Source: an uncultured Prevotellaceae bacterium (lineage in GTDB: Bacteria; Bacteroidota; Bacteroidia; Bacteroidales; Muribaculaceae). Taken from it: a stretch of 64,000 nt of DNA. The stretch lies in assembly GCA_900320245.1 (NCBI GenBank), contig ONRP01000001.1, forward strand, positions 91,681 to 155,680, given 5' to 3'. The notes under the pieces are model-generated. The model was not told the DNA's origin. It was given only the letters and a program-made list of their open reading frames with translations, and made no database searches. Made by a program: the position numbers and the translations under genes. Below are positions 26,427 through 35,116 of this stretch, in pieces (position 1 is the stretch's first letter; each line of letters begins with the position of its first letter).

Positions 26427-27509
26427 ATGAAGAAGATATTATTGATTATGGCTGTGATTGCAGCCTTGACATCATGCGATAGCAACACCTTCCATATCGA
26501 CGGAACGATTGAGGGCGCCTCGGACACCACCGTACTGGTGCTTGAGCGTTCCCGCAACGGCGAATGGATTATCGAGGACAGCATCAAGGTGGACAAAAAC
26601 GGAAAATTCAGTGCGAGCGCACCTGCTCCCGCCGTGCCCAACATCTACCAGTTGCGCTGCGGAGACCAGGCCATCTGCTTTCCTATCGACAGCCTGGACC
26701 ACCTGACCATCACCGCTAAAATGCCCAACTTCGCGATTGATTACAACATCACTGGCAGCGAACACGCCGAACAGATCATGAAGATTGACAAGGGCGCGTT
26801 GCAGTTTACTGGTGGCAAGGGTACTCCTGCCGAACTGCAGGCCTGGAAGGACGAGTTGGCACGCCAGATTGTTGCCGATCCCGGAGGCATTGTCGCCTAT
26901 TACGCCATCAACAAGTACATCGACGGCAATCGGCTGTTCGACCCGATGAACGACAACGACCTGCGCATCATCTGTGCCGTGGCCAATTCGTTCAACAGTT
27001 TCCATCCCGATGACCCCCGCACCGAATATCTGGTGGAGCGTTTCACCGAGGACCTGCGTCGCCGCCGTGCCCAGAGTGCGCCCAGGGACACCATCTTTGC
27101 CGACGTTGCATCGCTGATTGACATCAAGTTGCAGGACTACCACGGCAAAGAGTATGTCCTGTCGAAAGTTGCTGCCGAGAACCGCGTCGTGCTGCTGAAC
27201 TTCACAGCCTATACCTCGGAGATGGCACCGCAGTTCAACAAACTGTTCAACGACATTTACCAACAGTACCACAGCCGCGGCCTGGCCATCTATCAGGTGA
27301 GCATGGACATGGACAACGTGGCCTGGCGACAGGCCGCCGAGAACCTGCCCTGGATCACCGTGTATGACCCGATGGGCGTCAATTCCCAGAACGTAGGAGC
27401 CTATCACGTGAACAGCCTGGCGACCACGTTCATTATCCGCAACGGCGAGATTGTCGAGCGCGTCGAGGACATTACGGGACTCAAGGCCGCCGTAGCAAAA
27501 TACATCTAA
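26427..27509 (+). CDS. DUF4369 lipoprotein with thioredoxin-like domain lacking CXXC
   Basis: A 360-residue predicted lipoprotein: MKKILLIMAVIAALTSC has a lipobox with Cys17. Residues about 22-110 form a DUF4369 beta-domain (FHIDGTIEGASDTTVLVLE). The C-terminal domain (about 225-360) is of the AhpC/TSA-thioredoxin fold. The segment that normally carries the redox pair reads NFTAYTSEMAPQFNKLF, with no Cys in the CXXC position; the downstream cis-Pro region is NSLATTFIIR. The protein is therefore unlikely to be a disulfide reductase and may have a binding or scaffolding role in the envelope. Its relatives are abundant in Bacteroidales. It appears monocistronic. Confidence 0.82.
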   Translation: MKKILLIMAVIAALTSCDSNTFHIDGTIEGASDTTVLVLERSRNGEWIIEDSIKVDKNGKFSASAPAPAVPNIYQLRCGDQAICFPIDSLDHLTITAKMPNFAIDYNITGSEHAEQIMKIDKGALQFTGGKGTPAELQAWKDELARQIVADPGGIVAYYAINKYIDGNRLFDPMNDNDLRIICAVANSFNSFHPDDPRTEYLVERFTEDLRRRRAQSAPRDTIFADVASLIDIKLQDYHGKEYVLSKVAAENRVVLLNFTAYTSEMAPQFNKLFNDIYQQYHSRGLAIYQVSMDMDNVAWRQAAENLPWITVYDPMGVNSQNVGAYHVNSLATTFIIRNGEIVERVEDITGLKAAVAKYI

Positions 27510-27532
27510 GAAACAAGGATAAAAGAAGCAGG

Positions 27533-28654
27533 CTATCGGTTCAAGAGACCCTGCCAGAAATCAAGATAACGCTGCGCCACCACTGGTGCGGCGTTATGTT
27601 TTTCGACAAAAGCCCTGCTGGCGCGCGCCATCGCGGGCAACTGGTCGCGGTGCTCGACGAGCCACGTCAGTTTGCGGTCTATATCCCCCTCGACAAGGGG
27701 CGAGACGTTGATGATGGGCTTGTTGATGGTCTCACCGATCAGGTCATAATACTCGGGCTCGGCACCCGAGACGGCCACCAGTCCCTGAGCCATGGCGATG
27801 AGCGCGTTGGTACCCGGTGTGTAACTGTACAATTGGTCCAGGATGACGTGTGACTGCCGCATGCGGCGCGTGTACTCGTCATAAGGCAGATTCTCCACTA
27901 CCTCGAGTTCGGTGACACGGGGGTAGCGGTCGTGCAGGCGCTTCATGGCGGCGAGCAGGCGGTCGGTGCCCTTGATAACGTGACGGTCGCGCTGGATGCC
28001 GATGAACAGGCGCAACTTGTCGGGAGCCTGCTCCAGCGGCCGGTATTCGAGCGAATCAGTATCGATGGGGATGCCGCCATAGGCCACCCGATTGCCCAGC
28101 ACGGGCTGATAGGCCACATAATACTCATACAGGCAAGCCACAGCGCCGTCGATGCCGCCGATGATGTGGTCGCTATGCTCACGCATGAACGGTTGCTTCC
28201 AGTTGTCCTGCTGCTGCATGATGTACTCCGACGAGTTCACGTAGGGTGAGGGTTCGTCGCCCAACATATAGTCGCTGTAGCGGAAGGTGTGCCCGTCATG
28301 GCAGGCGTCATAGTAAACCATATCGGTGGCCAGCGCCGAGAGCACGATGCGCGTGTTGTGGGCCTTGAGGTAGTCAAACACCTTGGCAACGCGGTGCGGT
28401 TTCAGCCGCAGGAAGATGGGCGAAGCAATCTCCACGATATCATAGCCGGTCATCGCGGGCAGGGCGCGCTTGATGTCCATCAGGTAACGCAGGGTGCCCA
28501 CCAGTCCGGGGCGCCTCAACAGATTGATGTCGCGATGCGTATCCATCCACCGCGACCCGTCGGATGCCACCGTGGCCTCGTGCCCCATGCGCCTGAGTTG
28601 CTGCGCCAGGCTATTATGCATATTGCTTGCGTCTCCTGCGAATAGTATCTTCAT
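27533..28654 (-). CDS. GT4-type glycosyltransferase
   Basis: A 373-residue cytoplasmic or membrane-associated glycosyltransferase of GT-B type beginning MKILFAGDASNMHNSLAQQL. The N-terminal domain has GHEATVASDG and ALPAMTGYDIVEIASP. The C-terminal domain has the donor-binding region LRLFIGIQRDRHVIKGTDRLLAAM, VVENLPYDEY, LDQLYSYTPGTNALIAMAQGLVAVSGAEPEYYD (the acidic E-x7-E-like loop) and ends FWQGLLNR. The frame stays open upstream of this ATG, but the promoter at 28663-28692 and the divergent gene fix the start at 28654. Likely role: sugar transfer in surface-polysaccharide synthesis; donor and acceptor unknown. Confidence 0.8.
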   Translation of the reverse strand: MKILFAGDASNMHNSLAQQLRRMGHEATVASDGSRWMDTHRDINLLRRPGLVGTLRYLMDIKRALPAMTGYDIVEIASPIFLRLKPHRVAKVFDYLKAHNTRIVLSALATDMVYYDACHDGHTFRYSDYMLGDEPSPYVNSSEYIMQQQDNWKQPFMREHSDHIIGGIDGAVACLYEYYVAYQPVLGNRVAYGGIPIDTDSLEYRPLEQAPDKLRLFIGIQRDRHVIKGTDRLLAAMKRLHDRYPRVTELEVVENLPYDEYTRRMRQSHVILDQLYSYTPGTNALIAMAQGLVAVSGAEPEYYDLIGETINKPIINVSPLVEGDIDRKLTWLVEHRDQLPAMARASRAFVEKHNAAPVVAQRYLDFWQGLLNR

Positions 28655-28662
28655 AGCAGGTG

Positions 28663-28709
28663 CAAAAGTAGGTCTTTTTTTGAATTTATCAAAAAAAGCA
28701 GTACCTTTA
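28663..28709. promoter_or_regulatory. interlocked divergent promoters of the two glycosyltransferase genes
   Basis: Rightward: TTG (28680-28682), 19 nt, TACCTTTA (28702-28709). Leftward: TTG (28692-28690), 19 nt, TACTTTTG (28670-28663). Each -33 element lies within the spacer of the opposing promoter, so the two polymerases cannot bind together. Confidence 0.6.
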
Positions 28710-28738
28710 CCCCGATAAATCGCATATCCAACCAGCCA

Positions 28739-29722
28739 ATGATGGAAGTCACAATCATCATCCCCGTCTACAACCGCGCCGCCGTGGTACCCGCCACGCT
28801 CGAGAGCGTGGTTGCCCAGACCCATCGTCCCCTGCAGGTGGTCCTCGTGGACAACTATAGCACCGACAACACGTTGCAGGTGCTCGAGACATTCAAGAAG
28901 GAGCATCCCGGCGAGGGCTTCAACGTCGAAATCGTTCGCGAGGAACACCACACGGCCGGCGCCGCGCGCAACCGCGGGTTTGAGAAGGCAACAGGCGAAT
29001 GGGTACTGTTCTTTGACAGCGATGACCTGATGAAGCCAGGGCTGGTGGCCTCCTATGTCGATACCATCAACAAATACCAGAAACGCGGCGTGACGCTCGA
29101 CCTCATCAGCGCCCGTTCCACCCTCGTCTTCCCCGACGGCAGCCAGCGCGAGGCACCGTTCCACAAGAGCGACCTGTTTGCCAACCACATCCTGCACGGC
29201 CAACTGGCCACCCAGCGCTATGCCGTGAGGCGCGAGTTCTTTGCCCAGACCGACGGGTGGAACATCAATCTGCCCGGCTGGAACGACTGGGAACTGGGTA
29301 TGAGGCTGCTGCTGGCATCACCTCATGTGGCCTACATGAGCGGCAGGTCACAAGTCATCATTAACCACAACGGCGCCGACTCGATCACCGGAACCGAGTT
29401 CCACAGCCGACGCGGACAATGGGAGCACGTGATTGACATCATCAAGGTCGAGGTGCAGTCCTCGCGCCTCAAGCAGGAACACAAGACGCGCTTCCTGCGC
29501 CTGCTGGAATATCGCCGCCTAGTGCTCGCCGCCCAATATGAGCGCGAAGGCCATCCCGAGTCGGCCAAACCCCTGTGCCAGCAAGCCTACCAGAGGCTGC
29601 AGGCCAGTTACCGCGGCTCACGCCGCTGGCGTTGGCTGGTGGGTCCCGTGACGCGCCGCCTGTTTGCCCGCATCGCCGCCGGCAAGCGCGGCTCGGCCCG
29701 CATCGCCCGCCGACTGTATTGA
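28739..29722 (+). CDS. GT2 family glycosyltransferase
   Basis: A 327-residue enzyme of the GT-A/GT2 type. MMEVTIIIPVYNRAAVVPAT is the nucleotide-binding start, VDNYSTDNT follows, and FFDSDDLMKPG carries the metal-binding DxD. GWNDWELGMRLL is the ED-like catalytic region. The C-terminus is basic (RRWRWLVG, RRLFARIAAGKRG), suggesting membrane association. ATG codons at 28739 and 28742 are both possible. It is divergent from a GT4 gene and followed 38 nt later by a BspA-like gene. It probably adds one sugar to a surface glycan. Confidence 0.87.
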   Translation: MMEVTIIIPVYNRAAVVPATLESVVAQTHRPLQVVLVDNYSTDNTLQVLETFKKEHPGEGFNVEIVREEHHTAGAARNRGFEKATGEWVLFFDSDDLMKPGLVASYVDTINKYQKRGVTLDLISARSTLVFPDGSQREAPFHKSDLFANHILHGQLATQRYAVRREFFAQTDGWNINLPGWNDWELGMRLLLASPHVAYMSGRSQVIINHNGADSITGTEFHSRRGQWEHVIDIIKVEVQSSRLKQEHKTRFLRLLEYRRLVLAAQYEREGHPESAKPLCQQAYQRLQASYRGSRRWRWLVGPVTRRLFARIAAGKRGSARIARRLY

Positions 29723-29760
29723 CCAACCATCGCCATTCATCATCACAAGCCATCTCTGCT

Positions 29761-30705
29761 ATGAAACATTTTCTGAATTACACCTTACGCCTGGTTTTGC
29801 TTAGTGCAATCATCCTCGGTTACACAACAGATCTATGTGCAGATGATAATTACACTGTCATCAATGAACACGCCATATTATGCAACGGTATCATATATGG
29901 ACTTGATTATGATGGATTCAACGAAAATGCCGTAGCCAATTACGCTTGGGTTAGCGGCATTCCTTCAGACGATAGAGAGCAATGCAAGGCATTCTCTATC
30001 AACGGCAGTGTGTCTTATACCATCGAGTGGAAAGAACGAGGTCCAAATGGTGAGATCATCAAAAGGCAGAATACACTTCATTTCAAGGTTACAGAAATCA
30101 GTAATGAAGCATTTAAAGCGAGCAAATTAACCAGCATCAGTATACCCAACACGATTACGTCAATCGGAGGAGGTGCATTTGAGAACTGCGAGAATCTGCA
30201 ACATGTTCAATTGCCCTCTGCGCTCGAAGAATTGGGCACCGACGCATTCAAGGGGTGTACTTCTCTCACAAAAGCCTTATTAAGCAACAGCATGACCGAA
30301 GTCCCCGCCGGTGCTTTTCAGGGTTGCAAAAGTTTAATTGATATCAGTATACCCTCATCTGTTAAGGTCATTGGCACAAGTGCTTTTCAAGGATGTTCCA
30401 AATTGTCCGATCTGAATTTGGGGACAGTAGAAGAAATCGGTGCCAGTGCATTTTCTAATTGCAGCAATCTCAATCCAATTATCATTCCAGCCAGTGTGAA
30501 GTTTATTGGCGTATATGCGTTCTTTGGTTGCTGTCCAATAAATATAGTCATGGAATCGGGTGAGCCACCTCATGCACAAGGGGCATTTGGTGAGGAATGT
30601 TATACAAAGTCACAACTTATTGTGCCTTTTGGCACAATTGATATCTATAAGAAGTCCAATCTAGGCTGGTCGCACTTTGAGCACATCGTCCATTCATCGT
30701 TGTAA
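29761..30705 (+). CDS. BspA-like leucine-rich repeat surface protein
   Basis: A 314-residue exported protein; the start MKHFLNYTLRLVLLSAIIL gives a normal signal peptide, whereas the frame open to its left overlaps the GT2 gene. Residues about 100-270 hold LRR_5 (BspA/TpLRR) repeats with the pattern AFENCENLQHVQLPSALEELGTDAFKGC, about six copies. The C-terminus (LIVPFGTIDIYKKSNLGWSHF) is a typical TpLRR cap. It lacks the dockerin tail found in the larger BspA-like protein of this window. Base composition is more AT-rich than its neighbours. Such proteins bind host matrix or other bacteria in oral relatives; that role is inferred. Confidence 0.83.
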   Translation: MKHFLNYTLRLVLLSAIILGYTTDLCADDNYTVINEHAILCNGIIYGLDYDGFNENAVANYAWVSGIPSDDREQCKAFSINGSVSYTIEWKERGPNGEIIKRQNTLHFKVTEISNEAFKASKLTSISIPNTITSIGGGAFENCENLQHVQLPSALEELGTDAFKGCTSLTKALLSNSMTEVPAGAFQGCKSLIDISIPSSVKVIGTSAFQGCSKLSDLNLGTVEEIGASAFSNCSNLNPIIIPASVKFIGVYAFFGCCPINIVMESGEPPHAQGAFGEECYTKSQLIVPFGTIDIYKKSNLGWSHFEHIVHSSL

Positions 30706-30754
30706 TATTCAACAACACAGTATAGCCTTTACGGCATAATGGCATTCCGGTCCT

Positions 30755-30769
30755 GTTGCACTTTGCAAC
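30755..30769. promoter_or_regulatory. palindrome and -7 box before the metal ATPase
   Basis: GTTGCA-CTT-TGCAAC is a perfect 6+6 inverted repeat at 30755-30769, with a further TTGCA at 30774. The -7 box TACCTTTG lies at 30791-30798, 26 nt before the ATG. The palindrome spans the expected -33 region and is a candidate operator for a metal-responsive repressor. Confidence 0.4.
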
Positions 30770-30823
30770 CGGGTTGCACGGGATTGTGTATACCTTTGCC
30801 AGCGTTAATCAAAACGCTTGGCT

Positions 30824-32749
30824 ATGATACACGAACACGAACATCACGAGGAACATTCGCACGAACACGAGCACGAAGAATCCACCAGTTGGTGGCAGCC
30901 CTTGCTGTCGCTGGCGTTGCTGCTGGCGGGCATCATTATGAATGCCACCGGAGTGGAGTGGTTCCAGAACCGATGGGTGCAACTCGCGTGGTATGCCGCA
31001 GCATGGCTGCCCACCGGATGGGGTGTGCTGCGTGAGGCTATCGAGGAGGCCCGTGAGGGTGAAATCTTCAGCGAATTCCTGCTGATGACGATAGCCAGCA
31101 TCGGTGCTTTTGCCATCGGCGAGTTTCCCGAGGCGGTGGCGGTGATGACGCTCTACTGCATCGGCGAAGCGCTGCAAGACCGCGCCGTGAGCCGTGCCCG
31201 TGGCAACATCAAGTCGCTGATTGCTTTCCGTCCCGACCATGCCGTCATCATCAGGGACGACAAACGCGAGACAGTGGAGCCTGGAATGGTCAAGCCTGGT
31301 GACATCATCGAGGTGAAGCCCGGTGAGCGAGTTCCGGTTGACGCCATTCTCACGGGAGAGGCCGCGGCGTTTGACACCGCTGCCCTGACGGGCGAGAGCG
31401 TGCCGCGCGTCATCGAGGGCGGAGACGAGGTGCTGGCCAGCATGATTGCCAGCGAGAGCGTCGTGCGGCTCAAGGCCCTGCGTCCCGCCAGCGAGAGTGC
31501 CGTGTCGCGCATCCTGCACCTGGTCGAGGAGGCCACCGAACGCAAGGCTCCTGCCGAACTGTTCATCCGCCGCTTCGCGCGCATCTACACGCCCATCGTG
31601 GTTGGCCTTGCCGTGCTGGTCGTTGCCTTGCCATGGCTGTATTCGATGGTGTCGGCCACATTCACCTACGATTTCACCGAGTGGCTGCACCGTGCCCTCA
31701 TCTTTCTGGTAATATCGTGCCCATGTGCGCTGGTCATCAGCATCCCATTGAGTTACTTTGCGGGCATCGGTGCCGCCTCACGACGCGGCATCCTGTTCAA
31801 GGGCAGCAACTACCTGGACGCTATCGCTGCAGTCGACACGGTGGTGTTTGACAAGACCGGGACCCTCACAACAGGACAATTCAGCGTGAGCCGCGTCGAA
31901 GGATTGAGCGACGAGCAGGTAGCCATTGTCGCCGCCATCGAGCAAGACAGCACCCACCCCATTGCCCAGGCCATCACCGCCCATTGCAAGCCAAGCGAAA
32001 AAACCGTCACCGACCTGAAGAACATCGCGGGCTACGGCCTGGCCGCCACGGTCGACGGCTCCCAGTGGCTCGTGGGCACAACCCGCCTGCTGCAGCGTGA
32101 GGGTGTTGAATATCCTTCTACACTTGACACAATTCCCAACACCATTGTCGCCGTCAGCGCCGACGGCCGTTACCTGGGTCACGTGCTGCTCAAAGACAAA
32201 CCCAAAAACGACGCCTCACGCGCCATCGACGCCTTGAACCGCCAGGACATCGGCACCGTGATGCTCTCGGGTGACAAGCAGGCCCTGGTCGAACAAGTCG
32301 CTCAAGAATTGGGTGTGCATCAAGCCCATGGCGACCTGCTGCCGCAGGACAAAGTGGAGCACATCAAGCGCCTCAAGGAAAAGGACGGCCATCAGATTGC
32401 CTTTGTGGGCGACGGCATCAACGACGCACCCGTGCTCGCCCTCAGCGACGTGGGCATCGCGATGGGCGGCCTGGGCAGCGACATGGCCATCGAGACCGCC
32501 GACGTGGTCATCCAGACCGACCAGCCGTCCCGCGTTGCCGATGCCGTGACGCTGGGACGCAGGACGCGCCGCATCGTCATCCAGAACATCGTGTTTGCCA
32601 TCATCGTCAAGGTGCTGGTGATGATACTCGGCGTGATGGGCATCGCCACGATGTGGGAGGCCGTCTTCGCCGACGTGGGCGTCGCATTGCTGTGTGTCCT
32701 CAACTCCCTGCGCCTGATGCACACGCCAAAACAGTCGACGCCACGCTAA
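30824..32749 (+). CDS. heavy-metal translocating P1B-type ATPase (Zn/Cd-like)
   Basis: A 641-residue membrane pump. The N-terminus MIHEHEHHEEHSHEHEHEE is a His/Glu-rich metal-binding stretch in place of a CXXC HMA domain. About eight TM helices. Key motifs: TGES phosphatase loop (LTGESVP), SCPCALVIS in TM6 (transport Cys pair), DKTGTLTTG (phosphorylated Asp), HPIAQAI (HP motif of P1B pumps) and GDGINDAPVLALSDVGIAMG. The His-rich tail and CPC motif favour export of Zn, Cd or Co rather than Cu, but sequence alone does not fix this. An in-frame TTG 6 nt upstream is a less likely start. A palindrome precedes the -7 box. Confidence 0.93.
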   Translation: MIHEHEHHEEHSHEHEHEESTSWWQPLLSLALLLAGIIMNATGVEWFQNRWVQLAWYAAAWLPTGWGVLREAIEEAREGEIFSEFLLMTIASIGAFAIGEFPEAVAVMTLYCIGEALQDRAVSRARGNIKSLIAFRPDHAVIIRDDKRETVEPGMVKPGDIIEVKPGERVPVDAILTGEAAAFDTAALTGESVPRVIEGGDEVLASMIASESVVRLKALRPASESAVSRILHLVEEATERKAPAELFIRRFARIYTPIVVGLAVLVVALPWLYSMVSATFTYDFTEWLHRALIFLVISCPCALVISIPLSYFAGIGAASRRGILFKGSNYLDAIAAVDTVVFDKTGTLTTGQFSVSRVEGLSDEQVAIVAAIEQDSTHPIAQAITAHCKPSEKTVTDLKNIAGYGLAATVDGSQWLVGTTRLLQREGVEYPSTLDTIPNTIVAVSADGRYLGHVLLKDKPKNDASRAIDALNRQDIGTVMLSGDKQALVEQVAQELGVHQAHGDLLPQDKVEHIKRLKEKDGHQIAFVGDGINDAPVLALSDVGIAMGGLGSDMAIETADVVIQTDQPSRVADAVTLGRRTRRIVIQNIVFAIIVKVLVMILGVMGIATMWEAVFADVGVALLCVLNSLRLMHTPKQSTPR

Positions 32750-32872
32750 AGGCGCTATCAATCGACGGCAGTCTCGCACGCATTTTGTGAACTACACGCA
32801 AAAAATCACAATGACTCATTGCTATCCTAAAATATCTTTTCGCACCTTTGCGGTTAGAGCATAACCACATAT

Positions 32873-32914
32873 ACAAATCGGGGCCTTGCCGACAATGGCA
32901 AGGTCCCGATTTGT
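32873..32914. terminator. strong hairpin after the metal ATPase gene
   Basis: An 18-bp stem (32873-32890 with 32897-32914) including one G-U pair, GACAAT loop, followed by CATTTATT on the plus strand. It lies between convergent genes. Confidence 0.65.
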
Positions 32915-32924
32915 CATTTATTCT

Positions 32925-32948
32925 GGAGACGCAAGATTTTGCGTCTCC
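32925..32948. terminator. second hairpin next to the M3 peptidase stop
   Basis: Perfect 10-bp stem GGAGACGCAA/TTGCGTCTCC with a GATT loop, 13 nt from the stop codon of the minus-strand peptidase gene; no strong T tract. Confidence 0.5.
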
Positions 32949-32961
32949 ACTGTGCTGATGA

Positions 32962-35076
32962 TTACTTCAGGCCGCGGTTGCGCAACAGGGCATCGGAGGT
33001 CGGAGCCTGGCCACGGAACTGGATGTAGAGTTCCATGGGATCCATGGTGTCGCCCGACTCCAGGAGTTTACGGAAGGCATCGGCAGTAGCCTTGTCGAAG
33101 CATCCAGCCTTCTCAAAGGCCATGTAACCGTCGGCCTCGAGAACCTGCGACCACAGGTAGGTGTAGTAACCGCAAGCATACTGGTCGTCGGCAAAGATGT
33201 GCTTGAAGTAGGGGCTGCGATAGCGGAACTCGACGAGGGCAGGCATGTTGATGCGGTTCTTCACCTCCTGCTCAAAGGCCTTCACGTCGATGTTCTTCAC
33301 CTCCTCGGGAGTCCAAGCCTTCATGTGCCAGTACATATCCAGCAGGGCGGCGCCCACCAACTCGGTGGTCATGAAGCCCATGTTGAACTGTGCGCTCTCG
33401 TTGAGTTTCTGCACGAGGCTGTCGGGAATCACTTCACCGGTCTTGTAGTGACGGGCATAGTTCTTCAGCACCTCAGGCTCAAATGCCCAGTGCTCGTTGA
33501 TCTGCGAAGGCATCTCGACGAGGTCACGGTCGGTGTTGGTACCGGCCAGGCCACGATACTGCACGCGGGTGAGCATGCCGTGTAGGGCATGTCCGAACTC
33601 GTGGAAGACGGTCTGTACCTCGTCCCAGGTGAGCAGCGAGGGGGTGTCGCCCGAGGGAGGCGTCATGCTGGCCACGTTGTAGATGATGGGACGGATGTTC
33701 TCACCGCCATAGTTGTAAGCCTCCTGCATGGCTTCCATCCAAGCGCCCTGAGCCTTGACGGGACGGGGCAGGTAGTCGGTCATGAAGATGGCGAGGTGCT
33801 TGCCCTCGGCGTCCTTCACGTCATAGACCTTAACCTGGGGGTTGTACTTGGGAGCATCGGGCAACTCCTCGAAGGTGAGGCCGTAGAGTTTGTTGGCGGC
33901 AAAGAAGATACCATTCTTCACCACACTGTCGAGCGCGAAGTAAGGACGAACGTCGTCCTCGCTGAAGTTGAATTTCTCCTTCTTTACCTTCTCGGCATAG
34001 TAGTAATAGTCACAAGCCTCAATCTTGGCAGTGTCGCCATGGGCGGTAGCATAGGCCTGCATGTCGGCAACCTCCTCGTCCACCTTCTTGATGGCGGGGC
34101 GGAAGAGCGACATCAGCAAGTCCTCGGCAGCCTTGGGCGTCTTGGCCATGTAGGGGTCGGTGGCATAGTCGGCATAGGTGTTGAAGCCGAGCAGGTTAGC
34201 CTTCTGCTGACGCAGCAAGAGGATGTTGCGGATGTTCTCGGTGTTGTCCCACTTGTCGCCATGGCTGGCAGTGGTGGTGTAGGTCTCGTACATCTTGCGG
34301 CGCAGGTCGCGGTTGTCGGCATAGGTCAACACGGCGAGGCGGGTCGAAGCGGTGGCGGTGAAGGCCCACTGTCCCTTCTTGCCTTTCTCCTCGGCGAGTT
34401 TGGCAGCGTTGTCGATGACATCCTGGGGCAGGCCCTTGAGGTCGTCAGCCTTCTCGACGAAGAAGACGCAGTTGTCCATGTCGTGCATCACGTTGTTACC
34501 GAACTTGAGTTTGTATTCGCCCAACTTGCTGTTGATCTCCTTGAGGCTGTCCTTCTTGGCAGCGTCGAGGAGGGCACCGTTGCGCACGAACTCCTTGTAG
34601 TACTTCTCGGTGAGGCGCTTCTGGATGGAATCCAAGCCCAACTTGTCGGCATTGTCCATCACGCTCTTTACCTTGGCAAAGAGGCCCTCGTTCATGTACA
34701 TGCCATCACTCTGAGCAGTGAGCATCTTCAACAGTTTCTCGGAGAGTTTCTGCATCTCCTCGGTGTTGTCGCTGCTGCTCAGTGCGTTAAACACGCGAGA
34801 CACCTTGTCCAGGGTGCGACCGCTGTTGTCCAGGGCGAGGATGGTGTTCTCGAAATTGGGCTCTGCCGTGTTCTTGATGATGGAATCAATCTCGGCATTC
34901 TGCTCCTCGATACCAGCCTTTACAGCAGGCTCGTAATCGGCATAGGTGATCTTGTCAAACGGCGGAATGCCGTATTCATTGGTGTAGTCCGACATAAACG
35001 GATTTTCATGATTGCCTTTGCAGCCCACCAGAACGATGGCCGCCAAGGCAAGAACGGTGAATAAAACTTTCTTCAT
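32962..35076 (-). CDS. dcp: M3 family peptidyl-dipeptidase (Dcp-like), lipoprotein
   Basis: A 704-residue zinc metallopeptidase that removes C-terminal dipeptides from oligopeptides in Dcp relatives. MKKVLFTVLALAAIVLVGC has a lipobox with Cys19, so the protein is probably tethered in the periplasm or outer membrane. The catalytic zinc motif is HEFGH at 492-496, followed by NTDRDLVEMPSQINEHWAFEPE, which supplies the third ligand; YRSPYFKHIFADDQYACGYYTYLWSQV is the conserved C-terminal substrate region. Length matches Dcp (about 680). It is 40 nt downstream of the EEP gene and may be the last gene of that operon. Confidence 0.93.
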   Translation of the reverse strand: MKKVLFTVLALAAIVLVGCKGNHENPFMSDYTNEYGIPPFDKITYADYEPAVKAGIEEQNAEIDSIIKNTAEPNFENTILALDNSGRTLDKVSRVFNALSSSDNTEEMQKLSEKLLKMLTAQSDGMYMNEGLFAKVKSVMDNADKLGLDSIQKRLTEKYYKEFVRNGALLDAAKKDSLKEINSKLGEYKLKFGNNVMHDMDNCVFFVEKADDLKGLPQDVIDNAAKLAEEKGKKGQWAFTATASTRLAVLTYADNRDLRRKMYETYTTTASHGDKWDNTENIRNILLLRQQKANLLGFNTYADYATDPYMAKTPKAAEDLLMSLFRPAIKKVDEEVADMQAYATAHGDTAKIEACDYYYYAEKVKKEKFNFSEDDVRPYFALDSVVKNGIFFAANKLYGLTFEELPDAPKYNPQVKVYDVKDAEGKHLAIFMTDYLPRPVKAQGAWMEAMQEAYNYGGENIRPIIYNVASMTPPSGDTPSLLTWDEVQTVFHEFGHALHGMLTRVQYRGLAGTNTDRDLVEMPSQINEHWAFEPEVLKNYARHYKTGEVIPDSLVQKLNESAQFNMGFMTTELVGAALLDMYWHMKAWTPEEVKNIDVKAFEQEVKNRINMPALVEFRYRSPYFKHIFADDQYACGYYTYLWSQVLEADGYMAFEKAGCFDKATADAFRKLLESGDTMDPMELYIQFRGQAPTSDALLRNRGLK

Positions 35077-35116
35077 TTCGTTTGAATAATTGAATTATGG
35101 TTGATAATAAATGTTG

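Noticed and set aside
28655-29203. N-terminal extension of the GT4 glycosyltransferase by about 180 codons
   Set aside because: The extension is antisense to the GT2 gene, and both promoters lie between; the family start MKILFAGDAS is at 28654.
29575-29760. 62-codon N-terminal extension of the small BspA-like protein
   Set aside because: It overlaps the GT2 gene end out of frame; the internal ATG at 29761 begins a normal signal peptide.
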